Part shown: positions 11,385-22,089 of the stretch, piece by piece
Position numbering within the stretch: position 1 is the stretch's first letter
Layout: each line of letters begins with the position of its first letter
Origin: Larix kaempferi
Lineage: Eukaryota > Streptophyta > Pinopsida > Pinales > Pinaceae
DNA length: 64,000 bases
Direction of reading: 5' to 3'
Assembly: GCA_027924585.1 (NCBI GenBank)
Contig: BSBM01000190.1
Coordinates: forward strand, 3,668,501 to 3,732,500
The notes under the pieces: model-generated
Told to the model about the DNA's origin: nothing
The model's input: only the letters and a program-made list of their open reading frames with translations
Database searches by the model: none
Translations under genes and position numbers: made by a program

Positions 11385-12051
11385 TATTAGGATAATTAAT
11401 ACTCCATCCTTGTCCTACTTAGAATTATTTTCATTTACCTAGCTATTGATGATGTCATTTCCCCCCTAGTGGTGTGAAGATGTCATCTAGGACCCATTAG
11501 CCACCTAATGTGCCATGCACGCATCATTGTAGGACCACATGAGTCAATTTCCTATATTTTAGGAGCCAAATTAGTGTTCTAGTTAAGTCCACAAGAGTTA
11601 GCTAACTCTTGTGACGGGGTTATGCTCCGATTGCCACTGTTTGTGGCCTCATGCACCCTTTTTTGAGTGATTTTCATGAAAAAATCACTAATGCGCCCCT
11701 TTTGGTCAATTAACCGAATATGTCTTCAATTAACTGAGTTTTGGTTTAGTTGAATTGAGTGTGGGTCTTTCAGAGCACTCCAGTGGTGACAATTCCTATG
11801 CTAGATAGACTGAGACTCGAATTCTCCTAAGTGATTCAAATTCCATCCATTGTAACATCATTGTTGACTATAGTCATTATTGAATAATAATACACATTTC
11901 TGTTTCTATCTGAGTTCCAATGCATGATTAATTTTACTGCTCATTTCAAAACATTTTTCACTATAATTCATCTTTTATGCTCATTCTTTTCACTGTGAGG
12001 TATTCTCAACTCTATGATCTACTATGATCTACTATGTTCTAGAATTTCACA
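11385..12051 (+). repeat. 5' LTR of copia A
   Basis: Starts TATTAGGATAATTAATACTC and ends GAATTTCACA; 667 bp. The matching LTR is 29411-30066. The start was probably TGTTAGGA, as the copy-1 LTR stub at 1531 shows. Confidence 0.9.
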
Positions 12052-12065
12052 TGGTATTAGAGCTC
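12052..12065 (+). promoter_or_regulatory. Primer-binding site of copia A (initiator tRNA-Met type)
   Basis: TGGTATTAGAGCTC directly follows the LTR. It differs by one C-to-T change from the usual plant copia site TGGTATCAGAGC, complementary to the 3' end of initiator tRNA-Met. It primes minus-strand DNA synthesis. Confidence 0.9.
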
Positions 12066-12174
12066 AAAGAGTGTAGGTTTAGAAGCTTCTTTAAATAGTG
12101 CACCAGAAGCCTCTAGATTTCCACAACAAATCTTGGTGCCATTGCATTGAATTCATTGGAGAAATCCTTTGAGG

Positions 12175-12179
12175 CCTAG
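12175..12179. repeat. Target-site duplication, left copy, of gypsy C
   Basis: CCTAG precedes the 5' LTR, and CCTAG (26612-26616) follows the 3' LTR exactly. The flanks are leader sequence of copia A. Confidence 0.95.
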
Positions 12180-13098
12180 TGTTACAATGTAATTTTCCAC
12201 CTTGTGAGCATCAACACTCTTTGGCCTAGAGGATCCATTTTACTGACTCAGATCCACTTTTTATCCTCCAGAGACACTATTTTTTCCCCTGTACACTAGC
12301 TGCATCATTACAGTGGGCGTACCTGTGAGTTGCATCACTATAGCCCACGGGTAGCATGTAAAATGGTAAAAATCACTAGTTAATTACTTTTTACTCCCAA
12401 AAAGCGGTCATAGGGTGACCTTTGGCCCTCCATTTTCCCCAGGAATGCCTCGATGTGTCCTTTCACGTACCTTTGAGAGGACTATATATTGAGCACATAT
12501 GGCTTATGGACAGGAGGAGAAAGGAGAGCAAGAGAACTCTAGTGGATTTATGCCCTATCTTGAGTCTACACTCATCGATCCTTGTAGTTGTGAACGCTTT
12601 ATGTTCACCTTCCAAACTCCTATCATAGTTTGACTTTTCCATTCCATGGAGGATTGAAGTGGTGGAGGCACAAGTGGATTGACCCGGATCTTGGTTCAGA
12701 TTGGTTGCCGACAAGAGGTTGTATCATATTGTACTTCTTGTTATTTATTAATAGAAATACTCATATTCTCATCCATCAATGTTGTGAATGTGTTTATATT
12801 ACATTGGGTTGCATTTACTTATAATATCATGGACCATTGCTATTGATGATGTTAATGTCATTTATATATTATATGCATTTGTTGTATATTGGTTGTCAAG
12901 ACTAATTTGTAGGTTCAAGGGCACGGATTGAAATCTCTAATAGGGATCTACATCAAACGTTTGGATCGAGGTTGGTTATCTTCTTCATTATCTTAGCAAT
13001 TTCATTTATATAGAATAGCATTGGGAATTGAGTTAATTTATGGTAGTCAGTTGTCTGCTGTGGTCCACTCCAAGCCATAGGAACTTTTCTCCAACACA
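12180..13098 (+). repeat. 5' LTR of gypsy C
   Basis: Starts TGTTACAATGTAATTTTCC and ends CTCCAACACA; 919 bp. A TATA-like run (ACTATATATTGAG, near 12480) could drive transcription. It contains CTATAGCCCACGGGTA at 12338-12353, a motif repeated elsewhere in the element. Small ORFs inside the LTR recur in the 3' copy and look accidental. Confidence 0.93.
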
Positions 13099-13102
13099 GA
13101 AA

Positions 13103-13120
13103 TGGCGACTCCGCTAGGGA
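13103..13120 (+). promoter_or_regulatory. Primer-binding site of gypsy C
   Basis: TGGCGACTCCGCTAGGGA starts 4 bases after the LTR. Sites beginning TGGCGACTC are common in Tat/Ogre-type plant elements. Which tRNA it pairs with I leave open (tRNA-Arg is reported for Ogre). A near-identical site on the minus strand at 61829-61846 marks the related element G. Confidence 0.8.
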
Positions 13121-15116
13121 GAACATCCATTTTTGGGGATCTTTTTAGCATTAGTCCTTATTTAGAGTTGTTGTTTGTGGAAGGTCTGTGTCATTAATTG
13201 GCCATTAGGATACTCTATAGAAAACACCCTTTTTCTGAGCCATTGGACTCTTTGGTTGCTCATTTTCTTTTCCCTACCCACGGGTGAGCTTAGCTCTACC
13301 CACGTCTACCCACTTCTGTTTGAACTATAGCCCGCGAGTACCCACAGGTTTTCCTTCGAAGTAGAGTACAACTCCGGATTTTGTTGTTTCATAACCTTTG
13401 GTTGTTGCTAGGTTGATTTTGAGTGTTCCCGAGTCTTCTTTGGCCTTGTTCCTAACCATTCCAAGCCTTGTTTGTGACCAGAACTCCTCTTTTCTCTTGG
13501 TTTTGAGCCTCATTGGTTTTTACCAATTTTTAATTTGTAATCTCATTCCATTGGCTGAGTCTTACTATTTAGGATTTGCTAGGTTGTCTTAGTGATCTCC
13601 CTTGCATTTCTATAACTGAATAGTAGGATTTTGCTTGCATTTTTCATTTCATTATATTGAAAAATACAAAAAACATAGTTTTGCATTTTCCTTTCGTTTA
13701 TAAGTGAAAATACAAAAAAAATTACTTTCATGTATTGCATTTTACATTGATTGCTTGCTGCTTTCATTTAGGTTCTGCTTGTGCATTAAAAATATAAAAG
13801 AGTTGCATTTTTTATTTCGAAACTGTTGGATTGATTTTGCATGTTAGTGGCATTGTTTTTATTGGATAGATGAGTCTAGAGTTGGATGATTTTGCATGCT
13901 ATTGAGTCATATACATCACTAGTTTCACGACCATATCCTTTGAGTAACCATAGCCATTAAAATTAACGCTTAATCTAAAATTGATTAGAACAATTTTATT
14001 GATAGGGTACACAAACTAGCATAGGTTTAGAGTCTTGGAATAGATCATTGTGAGTAAACAATCCAAGAATACTAGACGAAACATTATGTGTCTGACCAGG
14101 GAGTGGTGAAATCCATGGTATACATCAGTGTTCTCAGGAAGCTCTACTCAGACCAGAGTTAACCACGAGGTCATGGGAGGTTGGTTGCGAAGATATCCCT
14201 CCAATACCAGCTGAACATGGGAGATATTTCCAGGGTTTGTTCGTATCTGGGGACTCTTGGGGGATTTGACTGTCTTGCATTTCGGGCTTAGCTACCCTTC
14301 CCATACAACGGATCCCACCTGTGAATGTCCCCTTGAGCATTGGTTATACTGCGGTGACCATAGTTTCCTTACCTAGGTGTCACATAGGGTACTTGCAGTG
14401 GTTATATTGTTTGTGTCTTGAGTCACATAGAGGTTGGATAGCACAGTTGTTTGTTGTCGAGGGCTACGGCCCTTGGCACGCAGTGAAGCTTGGGTGCCTC
14501 TATAACTGATTATGTTACCTCCGGCTATAGTTTGGGAGTCTCAAGCCTCTCCTAGGCGAGACATACCAGCTCTAGTGTTGGGATCTCATCTAGCCACTCT
14601 GTTTGTCTGCTCTTGGCTGTAGTTTCTCTAGGTGTGTGCTTTTTATTTACTATTTTTGTTCGATAGTTTGGCCATTAGGGGATGCTGTGATTTTATATTC
14701 TCTCAGGAGATATCGTGGTGCGAAGTCCTACTCTCCATCGATATCGTCGGTTGGTTGGTTTACAACCGGTCGATCTTTCACATCGTGTTGCTAGGGGGCG
14801 TCGTTAGGATCCCTCTGAGTCTTCAGATTCTTATGAGACATACATCCTAGATGTCATGATTGCAGCACACTCTAATACTGAAGAAATCCCTAGGACTCCA
14901 TGGGGTAGAGTTGAGCACACTTCAGGCACCCCTACTCCTTGTGAGGCATGAGGGGGTGATCCACCTGAGACCCATCCTATTTTGTTTGGTCTGGATCCAC
15001 CTGAGACTCAACCTAGTTTGTTTGGTCCAAATCTTCCCAAGGATGACCCGTTAGATCCTTCGTTTCCACATAGTTATATATACGGGATTCCATAGTTACA
15101 TGACGACACAGGTCCT
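13121..15116 (+). other. Long untranslated leader of gypsy C
   Basis: About 2 kb with no convincing ORF between primer site and gag. It holds motif copies rich in ACCCAC (13262-13350), including CTATAGCCCGCGAGTA at 13325-13340. Several T-rich stretches lie at 13580-13850. Long leaders are usual in Tat/Ogre-type elements. Confidence 0.6.
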
Positions 15117-17628
15117 ATGATCAACCCTACCGTATTCTCTTTTGGTATGCCTAATTACAACATAGTTGATCCTTCCACTACTTTTGGTAGTCACGCTGGC
15201 ACTAGTCATGGTGTTATCCACACTACACCCATTGGGGGTAACACCCTCTCTGGGGGCACCACATTGTCCACTCACACATATAGTATGGGGACCGGTCGCG
15301 TTCCTCCTAACAATGCTAATGTTGGAAGACAGTCGCCTCCTAGGACTACCCAACCTAATAGGAGCACTATTCGCAACCCGACTCACCATCTATCACCTAA
15401 TACACATGTCGCTACTCATCAACCTATGACTACTTTCGCAAATGTTAACCCTCCTCCCAACCACAGTGGTGGACATATACTGCATAATTTTACATCTGAT
15501 GTCGCTACTAGTAATGCTAATGTAGGAGGTGGGAATATACCTTATCCACATGGTCATAACGCCACCATTCCTGCTACTAGTAACACTAATGTTGGGGCTG
15601 GGAATACATCTCATGCTTATGGTCACCACATGAATTCTCATGATAATCCTCACACTTACACTGGGGGTGGGAACATACCCTATAATCCTCGTATTACAAT
15701 ACGGTTCCTGCTACGAATAGTACGTATATGCCCCATACTTATGGTGGCAACCCTTACTACAATACAATCGGTGTTCGCCATCAGTAGAACCCACCTCAAT
15801 ATGGTGCGCAAAACACATATATACCTGCTTAATCTCATACGGGTCAGGTCGGGGGAGGTTATCAACCTTACGACCATGGTCATGCTTATGGTCCATCAGG
15901 ACCACATAATCAGTAGTTTAATGCTCATGGTAAAGCATTTGGTCCTTCCTATCCTTCAGGTTCTTATAATCAACCTTTTATGGGAGCTTATAATCAAGCT
16001 TTCCAGCCACAGATCTCGTTCCTTGCACGTTTGAATCTTATGGATCTTTCAAAGCTCATGAATGATCCGGTGTGTCACGATCCTAGTTGGCCTTGGTTCC
16101 TACCAAACTTCCTTTAGACATTCCTAAGTTCAAGGGGAAAGGTGGTGAGGATTCGGGTGATCATGTCACGACGTTTCACCTTTGGTGCTCTTCCAACTTG
16201 TTGAATCATGATTCCATTAGATTACGACTATTTCAACACACCCTCACGGGGGCAGCTAAGAAGTGGTATGTTGAGTTTCCTGGGAACACTTATAGGGGAT
16301 TCAATGAGATTGCTTTGGTTTTCTTGGATCATTTCTAGTTGTTGGTTCGTTGCGATACTGGTACTAAAATTTTGTCTACTTTTTGTCAGAATAAGGCCAT
16401 GCATATTTCTAACCACATTCAAGAGTGGCGTCGACAGAAGTGACTAGTGAAAGCCAACATTCCTCTAGAGTTTCTATTGGAATGGTTCCTCAAGTCTCTA
16501 CTCCCATAGATTTCTAAGGACGTTTCGATGTCCGGTATTATGACTAAGGAACAAGCCATCTTAAAAGTCCAGCAATTAGATTTACTATACTCTCAGTCTG
16601 GCATTTTATATGACATCATCCCCGACGCACCGAGAACAAGATATGACCCCAAGACAGTTCCTGGACCACATGCCGATGGCATTGTGGGATCCGCAAGTAC
16701 TGACCCTGTAGATTTGGTGGCTAATCAAATGCAAAATTTGTCGCTAAACAAGTGTACTCCCAGACAGATTCACACCTTGTCCACTTCCACCCCATTGTCC
16801 AATGTACACATTGTGAAAACGACTAAACCATCAGGTAACCAACATCCTGGTAGTAAGAAGAAGGGGAGAAATAATCGTAAGGGTGGAAACAATGGGAACA
16901 ATAATAGCAATCTCAATACCCCTCGTAAGGAGAATTCTAACCCTCCTCGGGAAGGCAGAAATGCTGGTGAGGACTGTAAACCTAGGCGTAAGGTGAAATT
17001 TCCTTGTAAGCTTTGTGGGGAAGATCATCTTACTCACTTGTGTCCTCGAATTAAAGAAGCATCGAAGCATTTGGCACAGAGCCCAGCTGTGTTGAAGGAT
17101 CCCCTTCCTCATCATCATCAAAACATGGCTTTGCATGCTCTCGCCGCTGGTTATGGACCTAATGAGACTCCTACATCTTCTTCCAATACTAGTGGTTATG
17201 GATGCGTGAATATGGTCAAATCGGAGGTTAGTGTTCCTACTCGTCAACGCGATTATGGTGCACCACAACCTAACATGGGGAATGAGCCTCCTCCTCCTCC
17301 TAATAATTCATTGCATATCGAGAAGCCCTCTATTATGCCACAGATACCAAAAGGTGTGCTTAAGCGCTCTACGCATAATCCCAATGCCCAAGCCACCCAA
17401 AACTACTCCATTGTAGAATATATGGGCCAAACTCCGTGTGATATGTCAACTCTTGAAGTTTTACAGGCGTGTCCTTCTCAAAGGTATGCCCTTTTGTGTG
17501 CATTAGGAGTTCAGGATGGAGGGAGTCCCAACATCATCAAGTTCGACACTACTTATGTGCAATCTCACTTACCTTACCACGTGGCTTTTCAAATCCATGT
17601 GAAGTGCCTTAAAACTTTTGTCAAATGA
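15117..17628 (+). pseudogene. Gypsy C gag with frameshifts
   Basis: Three overlapping frames give one gag text. The N-terminal part (15117-15700) is rich in Asn, Gly, His and Thr and contains 23-residue repeats. The frame then shifts near 15700 and again near 16090. The Retrotrans_gag core follows (16087-16450): PKFKGKGGEDSGDHVTTFHL, TLTGAAKKWYVEF. The C-terminal part (16528-17628) has a basic Asn/Lys/Gly-rich stretch, then a zinc-knuckle-like CKLCGEDHLTHLC with spacing CX2CX3HX4C. The long 366-codon part starts at an internal Met and is not a true start. The TGA at 17626 lies in frame with the protease and is probably a changed CGA codon. Confidence 0.85.
15504..15690 (+). repeat. 69-bp coding repeats in gypsy C gag
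   Basis: GCTACTAGTAA begins at 15504 and again at 15573, a 69-base (23-codon) period, encoding variants of ATSNANVGGGNIPY. A third degraded unit ends near 15690 (TYTGGGNIPYN). The repeat keeps the frame, so it expanded as protein-coding sequence. Confidence 0.75.
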
Positions 17629-18335
17629 ACGGTGGTTGACGAAGGCGCTTCTGCATCAGTGATGTCATTAGATTGTTGGAAAGCTCTTGGCTCTCCTCCT
17701 CTACTTACGTCTAGTACCATGCTTACTGCATTTGATGGTAGGTAATTTAAGCCACATGGGATAATCCCTTCCCTTGTTGTCCACTTGGGAGGTAAACCTG
17801 TGCCTATTGAAGTCGAAGTGGTTGATGTGTCCATCGACTACAACCTTTTATTGGGTTAAAATTGGATGTACGCTATGAAATCTATTGCATCTACTGTATT
17901 CAGGATCATTTGTGTTCCACACGAAGGTAGGATTGTGACCATCGATTAGCTAGACTTCATTAATCCTCCCACAACATCTACGGGATCAGTAGTACCGTAA
18001 GTTATAGATTCCCAGTCAAAAACTGGGAGCATGGGTGTTGGTATGTACCCTTCATTGATGGGATATTATGATTTCCCTGCACCCGTGAACTTTATTGGAA
18101 CCGTTTCCGATAATGCACCTCCTCCTTTACATAATGTACCGTTCCGAACTTCATACTTTGATGATCCATGGACTTTACCATCCACAGGTTCTACGTCTGG
18201 AGACATTGTGGACGTCAGGATGTCTATGCCACTTTCTCCTACTGAGCTTGCTTATCAGTATATTCAACAAGCCACTGCAGAGCCAGATCTCTCATCTCCT
18301 CAGACAGATGAGGAAGATTCCATTATGCTGCCATT
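17629..18335 (+). pseudogene. Gypsy C aspartic protease and linker
   Basis: Continuing the gag frame past the TGA gives TVVDEGASASVMSLDCWK. DEGAS replaces the usual D(S/T)GA active site, as is common in Tat-like plant elements. After it come LVVHLGGKPVPIEVEV and VSIDYNLLLG. In-frame stops fall after AFDGR, after YNLLLG and after RIVTID; each is explained by one C-to-T change in a Gln or Arg codon. The linker to RT (18031-18411) is open, then shifts frame near 18340-18410. The protease would cleave the gag-pol polyprotein. Confidence 0.8.
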
Positions 18336-19487
18336 TTGGAAGTCAACTCGTCTTGTTCGAACAATATCCTTGATGGTACTTTACCTTCGGATGAAGCTAT
18401 TATTGAGGTAATGTGTGGTAGTGAGAGACCTTGGGAGGATATGCATCATCGCTCTTATTTCCTTCCCAACCTCGATCTCGTCGAGCAACAAGAGTTCAGG
18501 ATGACTCTTACAGAGATGGTTGGTTACCCTGTGGCTCTTTTGGGTTCACATGAGATTTATGCGGAGGGGAACATGGCTAATATTCCCCCGACTCAATCGA
18601 TCAACATCTCTCATACTCCCAGAAAGATTGAGAACATTTACATCGACGACGATTTCTCTTCTGAGGAGATTTCCATCTACACTGAATTGTTTACTGAACT
18701 TCAGAAAGCTTTCGCTTGGTCATACGAGGAGATGCCAAAAATAGACCCTATTATTTTCGAACACGAGATAAGGACGTATCCTCATGCTAAACCGATTCGG
18801 CAATGTCTTCATGCTGTTAACCGTAGGAAGGCAGCCGCTATCAAGGAAGAGGTGGAGAAACTGCTCAAAGGTGGTTTTATCTACCCCATTCCCCTTACCG
18901 AATGGGTGTCAAACCCTGTTCCTATTGATAAGAAGCAGGGAACGATCCCTGTATGCACGGATTTTAGAGACCTAAATCATGCATGTCTGAAAGACAACTT
19001 CCCCATGCCATTCATCGATCAGATATTGGATGCTTGTGCGGGAAGTGAGATTTTTTCGTTCATGGATGGATTTTCGGGGTATAACCAGATTCAAATCAAA
19101 CCCGAGGACCAACATAAGACTGCATTCATTTGTCCTTGGGGTATGTTTGCATATCGGAAAATGCCCTTCGGCCTTAAAATCTCTGGAGCTACGTTTCAAC
19201 ATGCCATGACCTATGTCTTTCACGACCTTAAAAGTATAATTAGAGTTTTCTTGGATGATCTTGCCAGCCATTCTTGTAAGACAATGGACCACCTTAAGCA
19301 CCTTCGTTGGATTCTCGAACGATGTATACACTACAAGATCTTATTGAATCCCAATAAATGCATCTTTGCAGTGAGGTCAGGTCACCTTCTAGGATTCATA
19401 GTTTCGAAAGAGGGTATTAGAGTCGATCCTCTTAAAGTTGAGGCAATACTTTGGTTGCCTCCTCCACGCAGCTTGTTTCAACTTTAG
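18336..19487 (+). pseudogene. Gypsy C reverse transcriptase
   Basis: A 383-codon open stretch covers the RT core: AIKEEVEKLLKGGFIYPI, PVPIDKKQGTIPVCTDFRDL, SFMDGFSGYNQIQIKPEDQ, CPWGMFAYRKMPFGLK, and the catalytic FLDDLASHS with the paired aspartates kept. It continues with LNPNKCIFAVRSGHLLGFIV and ends at a stop after SLFQL. The first Met is inside the protease-RT linker and is not the natural start. The best-preserved domain of the element, it would copy the RNA genome to DNA with the tRNA primer at 13103. Confidence 0.93.
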
Positions 19488-20110
19488 AGCCTCCAACGGA
19501 GAGCTACTTTTCTATGTCATTTTGTAGTCAATTATGCTAATCTTACCAAAGGTTTCGCACGTTTTTTGAAGAAAGACACACCGTTTATCTGGGATGGGCG
19601 AGCCCAACAGTCTTTCGATGCCCTTAAGAAAGCTTTGGTATCATCCCCTATGCTTAGTCCACCAAACTTCGCATGAGATTTCATACTTTATGTAGTTGCG
19701 TCTCAAGAGACGATTGGCATGGTCTTGGTTCAGGGTTATGATGCACTCATCGAGCATGTCATCTATTACCTTAGTCGAAATCTAGTAGATGCTGAACTGA
19801 GAAATACTCACGTAGAAAATTTGGCACTTGCGACTGTGGATGCAGTCCAACAGTTACGACACTATATTTTGCTTAGAAAAACCATAGTTGTAGTGCATAT
19901 CAATCTGTTTTAGTTCATGCTATCACGATGCCTTATATGGGGGAATTACAATAAATGGATTGTGATCCTTTAGGAGTTCGATCTCAATTTTGCTTCAGCA
20001 AAGTCGGTGAAATCATTGGTGTTTGCTGAGCTTATGTCGGACCTTCCGAGACTTGATGAGGATGTCATCCATGAAGATTCCTTTTTGGATGTCATCCTTG
20101 GTATGGTGAT
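19488..20110 (+). pseudogene. Gypsy C RNase H (RT-linked)
   Basis: Same frame as the RT. It reads through stops with GFARFLKKDTPFIWDGRAQQ, FDALKKALVSSPMLSPPNF, then DFILYVVASQETIGMVLVQ, IYYLSRNLVDAELRN and AVQQLRHYILLRKT. This is the usual gypsy RNase H, with the first catalytic Asp missing from the VVASQ motif. A second RNase H is encoded after the integrase (21455-21883). Confidence 0.82.
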
Positions 20111-21343
20111 GTCATTGTATATCTCCAAGCTTTGAAGTTTCCTCCGCATTATTCACGAGACGAACGACGACATGTGAAACATCACACTAAAGATTATACT
20201 ATCATTGGTGACACTATGTATCACCGAGGAAAGGATTCTATTCTCCGTCGTTGCTTGACTCACGAAGGAGTGGAATAGGTGCTTAATGATTACCATGCTG
20301 GGGCATGTGGCGGTCACTTATCCGAGCTTGCTACAACCCAACGTATTATGCGAGTTGGTTGCTTTTAGCCTTCAATATTTAAGGATTGTATAAACATTTT
20401 GAAGAGATGTCACCCTTGCCATGTGTTTTCTCGGAATATACACTCGCATCCAGCGCCCCTTCATCTAGTCGTCACCATCGGTCCCTTCACCAAGTGGGGG
20501 GTGGATTTCATGGATTGCAGACCAGCTTTAGTTGGGGGGCATCACCATATTATAGTGGCGGTGGACTACATTTTCAAATGGGTTGAGGCCATGCCTACCA
20601 TAAGATCTGACGATGCTACAGCAACCCATTTCGTATTCAATCATATTATTACTCAGTTTGGTATTTCGAAAGAGATTATCACCGACCATGGCAGTCACTT
20701 TCAGAACAAAATGATGGAGGATTTGTCTCTCAATCTTGGGTTTCATCAAGAACACTCATCCTCTTACTATCCCCAAGCAAATGGTCAAGTTGAAGCAGTC
20801 AATAAGTCTTTAAAGACCATTCTCCAACATACGATACAACAAAGTAAGACCAACTGGCACATTATGTTATATCTTGCTTTGTGGGCATATCGAACCGCAG
20901 TCAAGTCTACCACCGGGTTCTCACCATTTCAGCTAGTACACAGTGTGGAGTCGATTTTACCGATTGAATGCGAAATCCCTTCGCTTAAAATGGCCATAGA
21001 GCTTCTCCCTGATACGATGGGTCTTGAGCAACGTTTAATCCACCTTGAGCAGCTTGACGAGCATCGTCGAGATGCTGCCATGGCTATAGATGCCAATAAA
21101 TGTCGTGTTAAGGTTCAGTACGATAGGTCTGTCCGTCCCCATAAATATGCTAAAGGTGACTTGGTCCTCTTATATGACCAAGCTAAAGAACCCTTTGGGT
21201 CAGGCAAGTTCAACCCCATGTGGCACGGTCCTTACATTCAGAGGCATGTCCTGGAAAAAGGATCCTATGAATTACAATACTATGAGGGGACTATCTTGAA
21301 GGAGCCTAGAAATGGGCTCTAGCTCAAGCAATATTACACTTGA
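20111..21343 (+). pseudogene. Gypsy C integrase
   Basis: The zinc-binding part is broken (20200-20430): YHAGACGGH and RCHPCHVF supply the histidine and cysteine pairs. The core is open at 20399-21322: KWGVDFMDCRPALVGGHHH and VAVDYIFKWVEAMP (first Asp), EIITDHGSHFQN (second Asp) and NGQVEAVNKSLK (Glu), so the DDE triad is intact. The C-terminal part has VQYDRSVRPHKYAKGDLVLL and FNPMWHGPYIQRHVLEKGSY. No chromodomain is seen, which fits the Tat side rather than chromoviruses. The frame ends near 21343. Confidence 0.92.
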
Positions 21344-21454
21344 ACCTCTGGTTCAGGGTAATACTTTTGTATACTACTGTATAGTTACTTCTGTACATAG
21401 TTTAGCTTTCTTTTGGTTTTTGGGTCTGCTAATTAGCTTCCGTTTGATTGATAG

Positions 21455-21883
21455 ATGTCAGCAAAGTTTCCTGCATTCTTAGGATTCGTGGATGGTGCTA
21501 GCCATCATACGCAGTAGCTTGCTTCTGCTGCCTGGGTTATTTTCTCACCTAACCACCTAGTTGTGTCCTCAGGAGGTGCTTGTCTTGGTCCTACATCTAA
21601 TAATGTGGTTGATTATAGTGCCTTCATTGAGCTACTTCGGGATGCTATTTCACATGGTATCTAGTCTTTAGAAGTTCACCTGGATTCACAACTAGTTGTG
21701 TCTCAGCTGAATGGTCAGTACCGTGTGAGGGATCCTACGTTACTACGGAAATTCTTAAAGGTAAGACTCTTGGAACGAGGTTTTGTTTCAATTACATACA
21801 TTCATGTTTTGAGAAGTTTTAATCATATATCTGATGCATACACTAACTATGTATTAGATTGGAATTTGTCACATTCCCAATGA
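21455..21883 (+). pseudogene. Separate RNase H ORF downstream of integrase (gypsy C)
   Basis: From an ATG at 21455, about 110 bp after the integrase, one frame runs to 21883 with two stops (near 21515 and 21661). It has the RNase H pattern: GFVDGAS (first acid), AAWVIFSP and SSGGACLGPTSNN, YSAFIELLRDAISHG (Glu helix), EVHLDSQLVVSQLNGQY (second Asp) and ISDAYTNYVLDW (last acid). This is the ribonuclease HI/archaeal-type family that plant Tat elements acquired. It is separated from the RT-linked RNase H and lies after, not before, the integrase. It may add RNase H activity during reverse transcription. Its own Met suggests a separate ORF. Confidence 0.75.
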
Positions 21884-22089
21884 AGCACATAATTAAAAGA
21901 TACATTCATACATTTGTACATACACATATATAGTAGAACCGGTGAACCAAAGTTTTTATAAATAATATGTCCAAAATGGTAGTGTCATGATACAAAACTA
22001 GAGCTCGTAGCTCTCAAAATATACATATCGATACAAAATGGGAACCTGAGATGTCTAATCCCTACGAGGAGGCCTAGCTTCCTCCCTGA
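21884..22089 (+). other. Spacer between RNase H ORF and antisense ORF
   Basis: AT-rich, no ORF of note. It forms the start of the 3' untranslated region of gypsy C. Confidence 0.5.

Noticed and set aside
12422-12824. ORFs of 64-83 codons also found at 25935-26337
   Set aside because: They are parts of the two LTRs of gypsy C and recur only because the LTRs are repeated.
16831-17268. 145-codon minus-strand ORF
   Set aside because: Antisense shadow of gypsy C gag; no own motif.
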